A DNA stretch of 14,063 nucleotides from Kiloniellales bacterium (GCA_022360075.1 JAKSDN010000141.1:1-14063); one strand, 5' to 3'. Positions 6,767 through 13,909 are shown, counted from the stretch's first letter. Notes: a model not told the origin generated them from the sequence alone. Made by a program: numbers and translations.

Positions 6767-7378
6767 GTGAAGCTACACCTGCACAAGAACGACCTGCCCG
6801 CCGGGCTCGACCTCGGAGACTGCGTGGCGGTCGATACCGAGACGATGGGCCTGCATGTTGGGCGCGACCGGCTCTGCCTCATGCAGCTCTCCGCCGGCGA
6901 CGGCGTGTGTCACCTCGTCCAGTTCCTGGATCCTTCCTTCGAGGCCCCCAATCTGGTCGCCCTGCTCGGCGATCCCGAAGTCCGCAAGCTGTTTCACTTC
7001 GCGCGCTTCGACCTCGCGGTCATTAATCACCACCTAGGCGTGACCTGCGCACCGGTCTACTGCACGAAGATCGCCTCGAAGCTCGTGCGCACCTTCACGG
7101 ACAAGCACGGCCTGAAGGATCTCTGCCGCGACCTGCTGGGGGTCGACATCTCAAAGCAACAGCAGTCCTCGGACTGGGGCGCCCCAGAGCTGACCGAAGA
7201 GCAATTGCGCTATGCTGCCAGCGACGTCCTGCACCTCCACGGCCTGCGCGAAAAACTGGACGCCATGTTGGCGCGCGAAGGCCGCAGCGCCCTGGCGGAG
7301 GCCTGCTTCGACTTCCTGCCGATGCGTGCCGCGCTCGACGTTGCCGGCTGGTCCGAGGAGGATATCTTCGCCCATTAG
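6767..7378 (+). CDS. rnd: Compact RNase D-like 3'-5' exoribonuclease
   Basis: DEDDy-type 3'-5' exonuclease that trims RNA 3' ends using two metal ions. Counting from the GTG at 6767, the 203-residue protein has all five catalytic residues: Asp23 and Glu25 (VAVDTETMGL, Exo I), Asp82 (HFARFDLAV, Exo II), and Tyr149 and Asp153 (YAASDVLHLHGL, Exo III). It ends soon after the exonuclease domain and has no HRDC domain, as in the short alphaproteobacterial RNase D proteins and unlike the longer E. coli Rnd. The GTG is chosen because VKLHLHKNDLP matches the usual family N-terminus. A TTG at 6704 would add 21 proline- and arginine-rich residues without support. The ribosome site is weak. It lies upstream of kdsD across a 181-base gap. 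The symbol follows the family and does not claim strict orthology. Confidence 0.9.
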   Translation: MKLHLHKNDLPAGLDLGDCVAVDTETMGLHVGRDRLCLMQLSAGDGVCHLVQFLDPSFEAPNLVALLGDPEVRKLFHFARFDLAVINHHLGVTCAPVYCTKIASKLVRTFTDKHGLKDLCRDLLGVDISKQQQSSDWGAPELTEEQLRYAASDVLHLHGLREKLDAMLAREGRSALAEACFDFLPMRAALDVAGWSEEDIFAH

Positions 7379-7418
7379 AGCGTAGTACCGTCGAGCCAGG
7401 CAGATTGGAGTAAAGCCA

Positions 7419-7478
7419 CCGACGGCCAAACCGTTATCCATTCGCTCAAGCGGTTCGGGCGGCAAGTTAGACCGTCGG
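7419..7478. repeat. Nested inverted repeats between the RNase D gene and kdsD
   Basis: The outer arms are CCGACGG (7419-7425) and CCGTCGG (7472-7478). The inner arms are AACCG (7429-7433) and CGGTT (7451-7455). There is no T-run after them, so this is not a clear terminator. The right arm stops 2 bases before the candidate kdsD -35 box, so it could be an operator or a folded tail of the upstream transcript. Confidence 0.35.
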
Positions 7479-7480
7479 CT

Positions 7481-7508
7481 TTGCGCCGGTTGGATAGTCC
7501 ATTAAAAT
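7481..7508 (+). promoter_or_regulatory. Candidate promoter for the kdsD-lpt operon
   Basis: A partial -35 TTGCGC (7481-7486), 16 bases, then TAAAAT (7503-7508), a good -10 in the only AT-rich stretch of the gap. The predicted start is near 7515, about 45 bases before the kdsD ATG. Confidence 0.35.
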
Positions 7509-7542
7509 AGCTATGTATTTCACTGTCGTGTGACCGCAAATC

Positions 7543-7550
7543 GAGGGGGA
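7543..7550 (+). promoter_or_regulatory. kdsD ribosome binding site
   Basis: GAGGGGGA ends 9 bases before the ATG at 7560, while nothing similar precedes the GTG at 7530. This decides the start. Confidence 0.6.
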
Positions 7551-7559
7551 CGAGGGCAG

Positions 7560-8600
7560 ATGGCCGGGAAAGCCGCGACGCCGCAGATGACGCCGCAGAT
7601 CGAGAGTGCCCCGGACAACGCCGACCTGGAGGCCGGGCGGCGGGTCTTGCGTATGGAGTCGGAAAGCCTGGTCGCGCTGGAGCGCTCCCTGGGCGCGGAT
7701 TTCGTCGAGGCGGTCAGCCGGCTTGCCGCGGTGAAAGGGCGCATCATCGTCTCCGGCATGGGCAAGAGCGGCCACATTGCCCGCAAGATCGCCGCGACCC
7801 TGGCCTCGACCGGCAGCCCGGCGCAGTTCGTCCATCCCGGCGAAGCGAGCCATGGCGACCTGGGCATGATCACGGTCGAAGATGCGGTCATCGCCCTGTC
7901 CAACTCGGGCAATACGACCGAGCTCAACGACTTGATCGCCTATGCCCGCCGCTTCTCCATTCCGCTGATCGCGATCACCAGCAAAGCCAAGTCGGCGCTC
8001 GCCGAGCAGGCCAATGTCACCTTGATCCTGCCCTCGAGCCCGGAGGCCTGCCCCATGGGCCTCGCGCCGACCACCTCGACCACCATGATGCTGGGATTGG
8101 GCGACGCCCTCGCGATCGCCCTGCTCGAGCGCAAGGGCTTTTCCATGCAGGACTTTCAGGTACTGCACCCCGGCGGCAGCCTGGGCAGCAAGTTGCTGCG
8201 GGTCGCCGACATCATGCACGGGCCACAGGAGCTGCCGCTTTGCCGGCCCGAAACGCCGATGGCCGAGGCCATCTTGATCATGACCAACGGGCGCTTCGGC
8301 AGCGTCGGAATCGTCGACGAGGGCGGCGATCTGATCGGCATCATCACCGATGGCGACCTGCGCCGCCATATGTCGAGCGACCTCCTGCAGAACACCGCCG
8401 GCAAGATCATGACGCCGGGGCCCAAGAAGACCATCCGTCCGCAGGCCTTGGCGGCGGAGGCCGTGGGCCTTATGAACCTGATGGACAAGAACCTGCCCCG
8501 GACCACCTGCCTTTTCGTGATCGAGGACCGGAGCGACGGCAAGGTCCGGCCGGTGGGGATCGTTCATATCCACGATTGCTTGCGGGCCGGGGTTAGCTAA
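7560..8600 (+). CDS. kdsD: Arabinose-5-phosphate isomerase, KpsF/GutQ/KdsD family
   Basis: Converts ribulose 5-phosphate to arabinose 5-phosphate, the first committed step to Kdo, the inner core sugar of LPS. The 346-residue protein starts at the ATG at 7560 and has an N-terminal SIS sugar-phosphate isomerase domain: SGMGKSG at 65-71, HPGEASHGDLGMI with His98, ALSNSGNTTE, and VLHPGGSLGSKLL with His203. Two CBS domains follow (about 213-275 and 280-346), with GIITDGDLRRH in the first. The length is slightly above the usual 320-330 because of an extra N-terminal tail. It heads the kdsD-lptC-lptA-lptB-rpoN run; lptC starts 8 bases after its stop. The phosphatase gene kdsC, which follows kdsD in enterobacteria, is absent here. 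Confidence 0.95.
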   Translation: MAGKAATPQMTPQIESAPDNADLEAGRRVLRMESESLVALERSLGADFVEAVSRLAAVKGRIIVSGMGKSGHIARKIAATLASTGSPAQFVHPGEASHGDLGMITVEDAVIALSNSGNTTELNDLIAYARRFSIPLIAITSKAKSALAEQANVTLILPSSPEACPMGLAPTTSTTMMLGLGDALAIALLERKGFSMQDFQVLHPGGSLGSKLLRVADIMHGPQELPLCRPETPMAEAILIMTNGRFGSVGIVDEGGDLIGIITDGDLRRHMSSDLLQNTAGKIMTPGPKKTIRPQALAAEAVGLMNLMDKNLPRTTCLFVIEDRSDGKVRPVGIVHIHDCLRAGVS

Positions 8601-8608
8601 GGGGCTTC

Positions 8609-9310
8609 ATGGTGACGGTGCGGACACTAGGGCTGGGTTCGCAGCCCGCCGAAGCTCTGCCCAGGGCAGGAGCCGCCTCCGCACCGCCCGCACAGCAGAG
8701 CGAGCCGCCGCGCTTTTCCGGCAACAACCGCTACAGCTTCTTCGTCGTGTTGCTCAAGGTGTTGCTGCCGGCGACGGCGGCGGCGCTGCTGCTCCTGTTG
8801 ATCGCCTGGCCGCAGATCACGCCCGGCGACAGCGCTTTTCGGATCGGCGTGGAGCGTCTCTCGCTCGATCAGGCCGAGAGCCTGAGCATGCTGAACCCGC
8901 GCTATGACGGCCTCGACGAGAACAACCGGCCCTTCTCCGTGACCGCCGATCTGGCGACTCAAGCCACCGGCGATGCCGACATCGTCGATCTGGAGCTGCC
9001 CAAAGCCGACATGACCCTGGACGACGGCACCTGGCTCGCCGTGATGGCCAAGTCGGGGCGCTACTACCGCGAAGCCGAGACCGTCGATCTGACCGGCGAC
9101 GTCGTGCTCTTTCACGACGATGGCTTCGAGGTGCGCACCGAGTTCGCCCACGTCGACCTGCGCGGCGGCCGCGCCGAGGGCGATGAGGCCGTCGAAGGCC
9201 AGGGCCCGACCGGCACGCTGAACTCCGAGGGCTTTCGCATCGAGAACAAGGGCGAGCGGATCTTCTTCACGGGCAAGAGCCGGATGATCATGTATCGGGA
9301 TCCGCAATGA
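8609..9310 (+). CDS. lptC: LPS transport periplasmic bridge component LptC
   Basis: Bitopic inner-membrane protein that receives LPS from LptBFG and hands it to LptA. The 233-residue protein has a 40-residue polar N-terminus, one membrane span at about 44-67 (FFVVLLKVLLPATAAALLLLLIAW), then a periplasmic beta-jellyroll region with DENNRPFSVTAD, VDLTGDVVLFHDDGFEVRTE and NSEGFRIENKGERIFFTGKS. It is longer than the roughly 190-residue E. coli protein, mostly at the N-terminus, as often seen in alphaproteobacteria. The ATG at 8609 follows AAGGGG, which overlaps the kdsD stop, with a short 4-base gap. Its stop overlaps the lptA start by 4 bases (ATGA), indicating translational coupling. Sequence identity in this family is low, so the call leans on topology, the beta motifs and synteny. 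Confidence 0.92.
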   Translation: MVTVRTLGLGSQPAEALPRAGAASAPPAQQSEPPRFSGNNRYSFFVVLLKVLLPATAAALLLLLIAWPQITPGDSAFRIGVERLSLDQAESLSMLNPRYDGLDENNRPFSVTADLATQATGDADIVDLELPKADMTLDDGTWLAVMAKSGRYYREAETVDLTGDVVLFHDDGFEVRTEFAHVDLRGGRAEGDEAVEGQGPTGTLNSEGFRIENKGERIFFTGKSRMIMYRDPQ

Positions 9311-10164
9311 GGCCCTGGCCGGCACTCGTCGCTCACCTGGCCCGGAGCGGCGCGGCCGCCGCCCTGCTCGGAACCTGGCTCGCCGCAAGCCCGGCGGCGG
9401 CGCAGAGCTTCGGGGGCCAGAGCGGCAGCGACGAGCCGCTGGAGATCAACGCCGACGAAGGCATCGAGTGGCGGCGCGACACCAATCAGTACATCGCGCG
9501 CGGCAATGCGCGTGCCGCCCAGGGCGATATGGAGGTTTTCGCCGATGTCCTGACCGCTTTCTACCGTCCGAATCAGAACGGCGACAACGAGATCTATCAG
9601 ATCCATGCCGACGGCAACGTCCGCGTCGTCACGCCGAAGGAACGGGTCTTCGCCGAGCGGGGCCGCTACGACGTCGACAAGGGCGTCATGGTCATGACCG
9701 GCAACAACCTGAGGATGGAAGCGGGTCCGGACGTCATCACCGCCCGCGACACCCTGGAGTACTGGGAAAAGCGCAAGATCGCGGTCGCCCGCGGCGATGC
9801 GGTGGCGACCCGCGAGGACAAGCGTCTGCGGGCCGACCTGCTCACCGCTTATCTCACCGAGGGTGCCGAAGGCGATCTCGAAATCGAGCGCGTCGATGCG
9901 GATGGTAACGTGGAGGTCTCCTCACCGACAGAATTCGTACGCGGGAACAAGGCCATCTATTATGTTAAGAAGGAGTTCGCGACGCTCAACGGCAACGTCC
10001 GGGTCACGCAGGGGGAGAACCAGATGAACGGCGAGTACGCGGAGGTCGATCTGGCCAGCGGCGTCAGCCGGCTGTTGAGCGCCGCCCCGGGAAGCCGGGA
10101 GCGTGACCGGGTGCGCGGCCTGATCATCCCGCAGCGCAAGCCGGACGCAGGAAGCGGTTCTTAG
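9307..10164 (+). CDS. lptA: LPS transport periplasmic protein LptA (OstA-like)
   Basis: Periplasmic beta-jellyroll protein that forms the bridge carrying LPS from LptC to the outer-membrane LptDE complex. The 285-residue precursor has a signal peptide with AASPAAAQ at 26-33, probably cut after Ala32. After that come OstA repeats: EPLEINADEGIEWRRD, QYIARGNARAAQGDMEVFADVLTAFY, IHADGNVRVVTPKERVFAERGRYDVD, GNNLRMEAG, AVARGDAVATRED and FATLNGNVRVTQGENQMNGEYAEVDL. It is about 100 residues longer than E. coli LptA, consistent with the larger alphaproteobacterial form. It overlaps lptC by 4 bases and is followed by lptB after 20 bases. Confidence 0.94.
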   Translation: MRPWPALVAHLARSGAAAALLGTWLAASPAAAQSFGGQSGSDEPLEINADEGIEWRRDTNQYIARGNARAAQGDMEVFADVLTAFYRPNQNGDNEIYQIHADGNVRVVTPKERVFAERGRYDVDKGVMVMTGNNLRMEAGPDVITARDTLEYWEKRKIAVARGDAVATREDKRLRADLLTAYLTEGAEGDLEIERVDADGNVEVSSPTEFVRGNKAIYYVKKEFATLNGNVRVTQGENQMNGEYAEVDLASGVSRLLSAAPGSRERDRVRGLIIPQRKPDAGSGS

Positions 10165-10184
10165 GATTTCGACGGCGGGCCAGG

Positions 10185-10988
10185 ATGACCGACGATCAGA
10201 AGAGCTCAGATCAATCGCCGCGGCAAAGAGCGGACGGACAGGATGGGCCGGCACTCGTCGCCGACAACGTCGGTCTTGCCGCGACCAATATCGGCAAGTC
10301 CTTCAAGAAGCGCCCGGTCCTGCGCGGCGTCTCGCTGGCGCTCCAGCGCGGCGAGGCGGTTGGCCTGCTTGGCCCCAACGGGGCCGGCAAGACGACCTGC
10401 TTCTACATGATCACCGGGCTTCTGGCGCCCGACTACGGCTGGATCACGCTCGACGGCCACGACATCACCGACCTGCCCATGTACCGCCGGGCCCGCCTCG
10501 GCGTCGGCTACTTGCCTCAAGAGGCCTCGATCTTCCGCGGCCTGACGGTCGAGCAGAACATCCGCAGCGTCCTGGAGGTGGTCGAGCCGGTGCGCGACGC
10601 GCGCGAGACCCTGCTGAACGACCTGCTGGCCGAGTTCTCCATCACCCATTTGCGCCGGACACCGGCCTTGGCGCTGTCGGGCGGCGAGCGCCGCCGGGTC
10701 GAGATCGCTCGTGCCCTGGCCTCCCATCCGAGCTTTATCCTGCTCGACGAGCCGCTGGCCGGCATCGATCCGATCGCCGTCAACGACATCCGCGACCTCG
10801 TCTCCCATCTGAAGGATCGCGGCATCGGGGTCTTGATAACCGACCACAACGTCCGCGAAACGCTGGAGATCGTCGACCGCGCCTACATCATCCACGACGG
10901 CATGGTGTTGATGGAGGGCCGGCCTTCCGAGATCGTCTCGCATCAGGACGTCAGACGCGTTTACCTCGGCGAAACGTTTAGCCTTTAA
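10185..10988 (+). CDS. lptB: LPS export ABC transporter ATP-binding protein LptB
   Basis: Cytoplasmic ATPase that powers LPS extraction by LptFG at the inner membrane. The 267-residue protein has Walker A GPNGAGKTT (63-71), a Q-loop in GYLPQEASIF, the signature LSGGERRR (164-171), Walker B FILLDEP with catalytic Glu189, and the switch His221 in ITDHNV. The QEASIFRGLTVEQNI segment and the GIDPIAV D-loop region are typical of LptB rather than of amino-acid transporters. An extra polar N-terminal tail of about 30 residues precedes the domain. The ATG at 10185 has only a weak ribosome site, so it may depend on coupling from lptA. lptF and lptG are not next to it. rpoN starts 11 bases after its stop. 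Confidence 0.96.
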   Translation: MTDDQKSSDQSPRQRADGQDGPALVADNVGLAATNIGKSFKKRPVLRGVSLALQRGEAVGLLGPNGAGKTTCFYMITGLLAPDYGWITLDGHDITDLPMYRRARLGVGYLPQEASIFRGLTVEQNIRSVLEVVEPVRDARETLLNDLLAEFSITHLRRTPALALSGGERRRVEIARALASHPSFILLDEPLAGIDPIAVNDIRDLVSHLKDRGIGVLITDHNVRETLEIVDRAYIIHDGMVLMEGRPSEIVSHQDVRRVYLGETFSL

Positions 10989-10999
10989 GGCTCGCGGCC

Positions 11000-12520
11000 A
11001 TGGCGGTTTCCCAGCGCCTCGAGGTCAGACAGACCCAGACTCTGGTCATGACGCCGCAGCTGCAGCAGGCGATCAAGCTGCTACAGCTATCGAACCTGGA
11101 GCTCGTCGACTACGTCGACCAGGAGCTCGAGCGCAACCCGCTTCTGGAGCGCGAGGAGGGCGGAGCGGAGAGTAGCGAGGCGGGCACGGCGGAAGCCGCC
11201 GAGCAAGCCGAGGCGGCTCCGGCGGCCGATCGGGACGAGAGCGCGCTGGACTTCACCGAGGCCGTGGGCCCGCCCGAAGAGCGCGATTCGCCGCTCGATA
11301 CCGACTACGACAACATCTACGACAATACGCCATCGGACGACTGGAGCCGCTCTGTCGGTAGCGGTCCGAGCGGCGCGGGCTCGGCCAACGGAGCGCTCGA
11401 CGACGGCGGCTTCGATATCGACCAGCGGCTCTCAGACAGCCCGACGCTGCGCGACCACCTGCTCAATCAGCTCCAGCTCGAGTTGACCGATCCCGTGGAC
11501 CGCATGATCGGCGTCCATCTGATCGACCTGCTCGACGAGTCCGGCTACCTCTCGGCCGGATTGGAGACCGTCGCGGAGCTGCTGGGCTGTGACCTGGCGC
11601 GCGTCGAGGCCACCTTGAAACGGATGCAGTCCTTCGATCCGACCGGCATCCTGGCGCGCGATCTGAAGGAGTGCCTCGCCCTCCAGCTCGCCGAGCGCAA
11701 TCGGCTCGACCCGGCCATGGCCGCGCTGCTCGATCACCTTGAGCTCTTGGCCAACCGCGACCTCGCCAAGCTGAAGCGGCTGTGCGGCGTCGACGACGAA
11801 GATCTGGTCGAGATGGTGGCGGAGATCCGCGCCCTCGATCCCAAGCCCGCCCTGGCCTTCGATTCGCGCGTGGCCGAGCCGATCGTCCCCGACGTGCTGA
11901 TGCGGGCGGCGCCGAAGGGCGGCTGGCTCATCGAGCTGAACAGCGAGACCCTGCCGCGGGTTCTGATCAACCGGCACTACTACGCCAGGCTGACGAAGGA
12001 AGCTCGAAACCAGACCGAGAAGGACTACATCAGCGAACGCTTCCAGTCGGCCAACTGGCTGGTCAAGTCGCTGCACCAGCGGGCGACCACGATCCTCAAG
12101 GTCGCGACCGAGATCGCCAAGCTGCAGGACGCCTTTTTCCGCCAAGGCGTACAGCACCTGCGCCCCCTGACGCTGCGTGACGTCGCCGAGGCGATCGAGA
12201 TGCACGAATCGACCGTCAGTCGCGTCACCTCGAACAAGTTCATCGCGACGCCGCGCGGCACCTACGAGCTCAAGTACTTCTTCACCGCCGCCATCGCCGG
12301 GGTCGACGGCGAGGCCCATTCCGCCGAGGCCGTGCGTCACCGCATCAAGGCGCTGATCGACGAGGAAGCGCCGAAGGCCATCCTTTCGGACGACGGCATC
12401 GTGTCAAAATTGCGCGCCGACGGCATCGAGATCGCCCGGCGAACGGTCGCCAAGTATCGCGAGGCTATGCGCATACCCTCCTCGGTCGAGCGTCGGCGCC
12501 TGAAAGCCGCCAAGGCCTGA
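11000..12520 (+). CDS. rpoN: RNA polymerase sigma-54 factor RpoN
   Basis: Alternative sigma factor for promoters with -24/-12 elements activated by enhancer-binding ATPases, including nitrogen regulation. The 506-residue protein has Region I at the N-terminus (RLEVRQTQTLVMTPQLQQAIKLLQ, then ELVDYVDQELERNPLLE), a long acidic Region II (about 50-150, rich in Asp, Glu and Ala), the core-binding region, a helix-turn-helix around 390-415 (DVAEAIEMHESTVSRVTSNK) and the RpoN box ARRTVAKYRE at about 479-488. The ATG at 11000 has AAGG 9 bases upstream, overlapping the lptB stop codon, so translation is probably coupled. The lptB-rpoN-hpf-ptsN order is the classical proteobacterial arrangement. No -24/-12 element was found upstream, so self-activation is not evident. 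Confidence 0.97.
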   Translation: MAVSQRLEVRQTQTLVMTPQLQQAIKLLQLSNLELVDYVDQELERNPLLEREEGGAESSEAGTAEAAEQAEAAPAADRDESALDFTEAVGPPEERDSPLDTDYDNIYDNTPSDDWSRSVGSGPSGAGSANGALDDGGFDIDQRLSDSPTLRDHLLNQLQLELTDPVDRMIGVHLIDLLDESGYLSAGLETVAELLGCDLARVEATLKRMQSFDPTGILARDLKECLALQLAERNRLDPAMAALLDHLELLANRDLAKLKRLCGVDDEDLVEMVAEIRALDPKPALAFDSRVAEPIVPDVLMRAAPKGGWLIELNSETLPRVLINRHYYARLTKEARNQTEKDYISERFQSANWLVKSLHQRATTILKVATEIAKLQDAFFRQGVQHLRPLTLRDVAEAIEMHESTVSRVTSNKFIATPRGTYELKYFFTAAIAGVDGEAHSAEAVRHRIKALIDEEAPKAILSDDGIVSKLRADGIEIARRTVAKYREAMRIPSSVERRRLKAAKA

Positions 12521-12531
12521 GCCTTTTCGGG

Positions 12532-12544
12532 GCGGCCTAGCCGC
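12532..12544 (+). repeat. Small GC hairpin after the rpoN stop
   Basis: GCGGC (12532-12536), loop CTA, GCCGC (12540-12544), 12 bases after the rpoN stop. No T-run follows, so it is not an intrinsic terminator by itself. Confidence 0.35.
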
Positions 12545-12577
12545 GCCGCCGAACGTCCCAGAGCGAGAGTCGGGCGC

Positions 12578-12650
12578 ATGGCTGAGCCATAAAGCGAACA
12601 ATCCTAGCGGCCAGACCTATCTCTTTGGATTTATTTCGTTTTATGGGCTT
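12578..12650 (+). ncRNA. Long imperfect hairpin between rpoN and hpf, possible weak terminator or attenuator
   Basis: ATAAAGCGAA (12589-12598) pairs with TTCGTTTTAT (12635-12644), with one G-T wobble. It extends outward as AGCC (12585-12588) with GGCT (12646-12649) across a one-base bulge, and inward as AATCC (12600-12604) with GGATT (12627-12631). This makes about 19 pairs around a 22-base loop, followed by only four T residues. The left arm can alternatively pair with ATGGC at 12578-12582. It is a structural prediction by eye, not a known RNA family. Confidence 0.4.
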
Positions 12651-12694
12651 TTCGACAGGCTTTCCAAGGCTCAAAATGGGTAGTTGAGCTACTA

Positions 12695-12723
12695 TTGACA
12701 GGCCTAGGGGCCGTCACTATGGT
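12695..12723 (+). promoter_or_regulatory. Strong sigma-70-type promoter for hpf-ptsN
   Basis: A perfect -35 TTGACA (12695-12700), a 17-base spacer (12701-12717) and -10 TATGGT (12718-12723). This is the best promoter match in the window. The predicted transcript start is near 12730, which excludes upstream in-frame starts for hpf at 12695, 12719 and 12722 on this transcript. Confidence 0.7.
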
Positions 12724-12736
12724 GCGCCCGCTTCGC

Positions 12737-12777
12737 AGCCGGGCCGGCTCAGGGAAGCGATCCAAAGGACCCCGGCT
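12737..12777 (+). promoter_or_regulatory. Foldable hpf leader
   Basis: AGCCGGG (12737-12743) and CCCGGCT (12771-12777) are perfect inverted arms in the predicted leader. A competing smaller fold pairs GCCGG (12738-12742) with CCGGC (12744-12748). The leader could affect translation of hpf, which lacks a clear Shine-Dalgarno sequence. Confidence 0.4.
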
Positions 12778-12785
12778 CGGCCGAC

Positions 12786-12809
12786 ATGGAACCCACAATT
12801 CGGCGCTGA
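12786..12809 (+). CDS. Seven-codon leader mini-ORF coupled to hpf
   Basis: An ATG at 12786 opens a frame for MEPTIRR and stops at TGA 12807-12809, which shares one base with the hpf ATG (TGATG). Such overlaps are typical of translational coupling. The mini-ORF itself has no good ribosome site, so it may be chance; it lies in a different frame from hpf. Confidence 0.25.
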   Translation: MEPTIRR

Positions 12810-13399
12810 TGCAGCTCTCCGTCAAAGGGAAACAGCTCGACGTCGGCGAGGCCCTCCGAACCCACATTGAGGGGAGCCTCGACCGCGTCTTGAGCAAGTA
12901 CTTCGGCAATGTGATCGAGGCGCAGGTGACGCTGTCACGCAATGCGCACTTGTTTCATGCTGTCTTGTCGGCGCACGTCGGCCGAAACATTCACCTTTCG
13001 GCGCAAGACGAGGCCGAAGAGCCCTACCGGGCCTTTGACGGCGCGCTGGATCGCTTGTCGAAGCGCCTGCGGCGTCACAAGCGCCGACTGCGCGACCACC
13101 ACAAGGAACAGCAAGAGGCGGAGAGCCTCTCAGCCCAACAGTATGTCCTCGCCGCCGAGGAAGATCTCGACGATGAGGTGGACGACGCGGCCAACGCCGG
13201 GTCGCAGCCGACGGTGGTGGCGGAGATGGTGACGGAGATTCCCAGCCTGACCGTCAGTCAGGCGGTCATGCGGATGGATCTTGCAGAGCTCTCGGCCATG
13301 ATGTTTCGCAACTCGGCGCACGGTGGCCTGAACATGGTCTACCGGCGCCCGGACGGAAACATCGGCTGGATCGATCCGCAAGGCAATCAGAGCTCATAG
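12809..13399 (+). CDS. hpf: Long-form ribosome hibernation promoting factor
   Basis: Binds the 30S decoding region in slow-growing cells. The long form dimerises ribosomes into inactive 100S particles. The 196-residue protein has the N-terminal HPF/RaiA domain (MQLSVKGKQLDVGEALRTHIEGSLDRVLSKYF through FDGALDRLSKRLRRHKRRLRDHH, about 1-100), an acidic linker rich in Glu and Asp, and the C-terminal dimerisation domain (about 140-192) with PSLTVSQAVMRMDLAELSAMMFRNSAHGGLNMVYRRPDGNIGWIDP. The start at 12809 is fixed by the canonical MQLSVKGKQ N-terminus and by the promoter at 12695-12723, which overlaps any longer version. There is no clear ribosome site before it. ptsN follows after 25 bases and probably shares the transcript. 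Confidence 0.94.
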   Translation: MQLSVKGKQLDVGEALRTHIEGSLDRVLSKYFGNVIEAQVTLSRNAHLFHAVLSAHVGRNIHLSAQDEAEEPYRAFDGALDRLSKRLRRHKRRLRDHHKEQQEAESLSAQQYVLAAEEDLDDEVDDAANAGSQPTVVAEMVTEIPSLTVSQAVMRMDLAELSAMMFRNSAHGGLNMVYRRPDGNIGWIDPQGNQSS

Positions 13400-13424
13400 C
13401 ATTTGGTACCGACAAAGGTTTGTC

Positions 13425-13889
13425 ATGGAGATTGCTGAAATGATCAGCCCGGAGGGCGTCATCGCCAACCTCAAGGTCACAAGCAAGAAGCAAGCGCTTC
13501 AGGAGTTGGCGAAGCGGGCCGCGCAATTGACCGGCCAATCCGAGCGGACGATTTTCGAAGTGCTGATCGAGCGCGAGCGTCTCGGCACGACCGGGGTCGG
13601 CAACGGCATCGCCATTCCGCACGGCAAGCTGCCGGGCCTCGACAAGCTCCACGGGCTCTTCGCGCGCCTCGAAAAGCCGGTCGACTTCGAGGCGATCGAC
13701 GAGGAGCCGGTCGACCTGATCTGCCTACTTCTGGCGCCCGAGACCGCCGGCGCCGATCACTTAAAGGCCCTGGCTCGGGTGTCGCGCCTTCTGCGTGACG
13801 CCAGCATCTGCGAGAAGCTGCGCGGCACCGATAAGGCCGACGCGGTTTACGCCCTGCTCACCGAATCGGCGACCAGCCACGCCGCCTAA
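13425..13889 (+). CDS. ptsN: Nitrogen-PTS enzyme IIA (EIIA-Ntr)
   Basis: Phosphoryl acceptor of the nitrogen PTS. It is phosphorylated by NPr and acts as a regulator of nitrogen, potassium and stress systems rather than as a sugar transporter. The 154-residue protein is a single PTS EIIA type-2 domain of normal length. His66 in GNGIAIPHGKLPGL is the phosphorylation site, and RERLGTTGVGNG and PVDLICLLLAPETAGADHLKALARVSRLLRD are characteristic. The ATG at 13425 has AAAGG 6 bases upstream. It ends the operon, with a terminator overlapping its stop codon. Confidence 0.96.
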   Translation: MEIAEMISPEGVIANLKVTSKKQALQELAKRAAQLTGQSERTIFEVLIERERLGTTGVGNGIAIPHGKLPGLDKLHGLFARLEKPVDFEAIDEEPVDLICLLLAPETAGADHLKALARVSRLLRDASICEKLRGTDKADAVYALLTESATSHAA

Positions 13890-13909
13890 CGCGGCGCTTC
13901 GTTTTTTTT
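13880..13909 (+). terminator. Rho-independent terminator at the ptsN 3' end
   Basis: Stem CGCCGC (13880-13885) with GCGGCG (13891-13896) around the 5-base loop CTAAC, then 5 bases and a run of eight T (13902-13909). The ptsN stop codon TAA (13887-13889) lies in the loop, so the stem uses the last coding bases. Confidence 0.75.

Noticed and set aside
7383..7391. TAGTACCGT, identical to part of the inverted repeat at 4485-4507
   Set aside because: There is no second inverted arm and it lies right after a stop codon; a 9-base match is expected by chance.
7467..8573. A 368-codon minus-strand open frame
   Set aside because: Antisense to kdsD, whose SIS and CBS motifs are clear; the shadow has no family motifs.
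11432..12340. A 302-codon minus-strand open frame
   Set aside because: Antisense to the core of rpoN, with shadow composition.
12695..12808. A 38-residue N-terminal extension of Hpf from the TTG at 12695
   Set aside because: The TTG is the -35 box of a strong promoter, and the family N-terminus begins at MQLSVKGKQ (12809).
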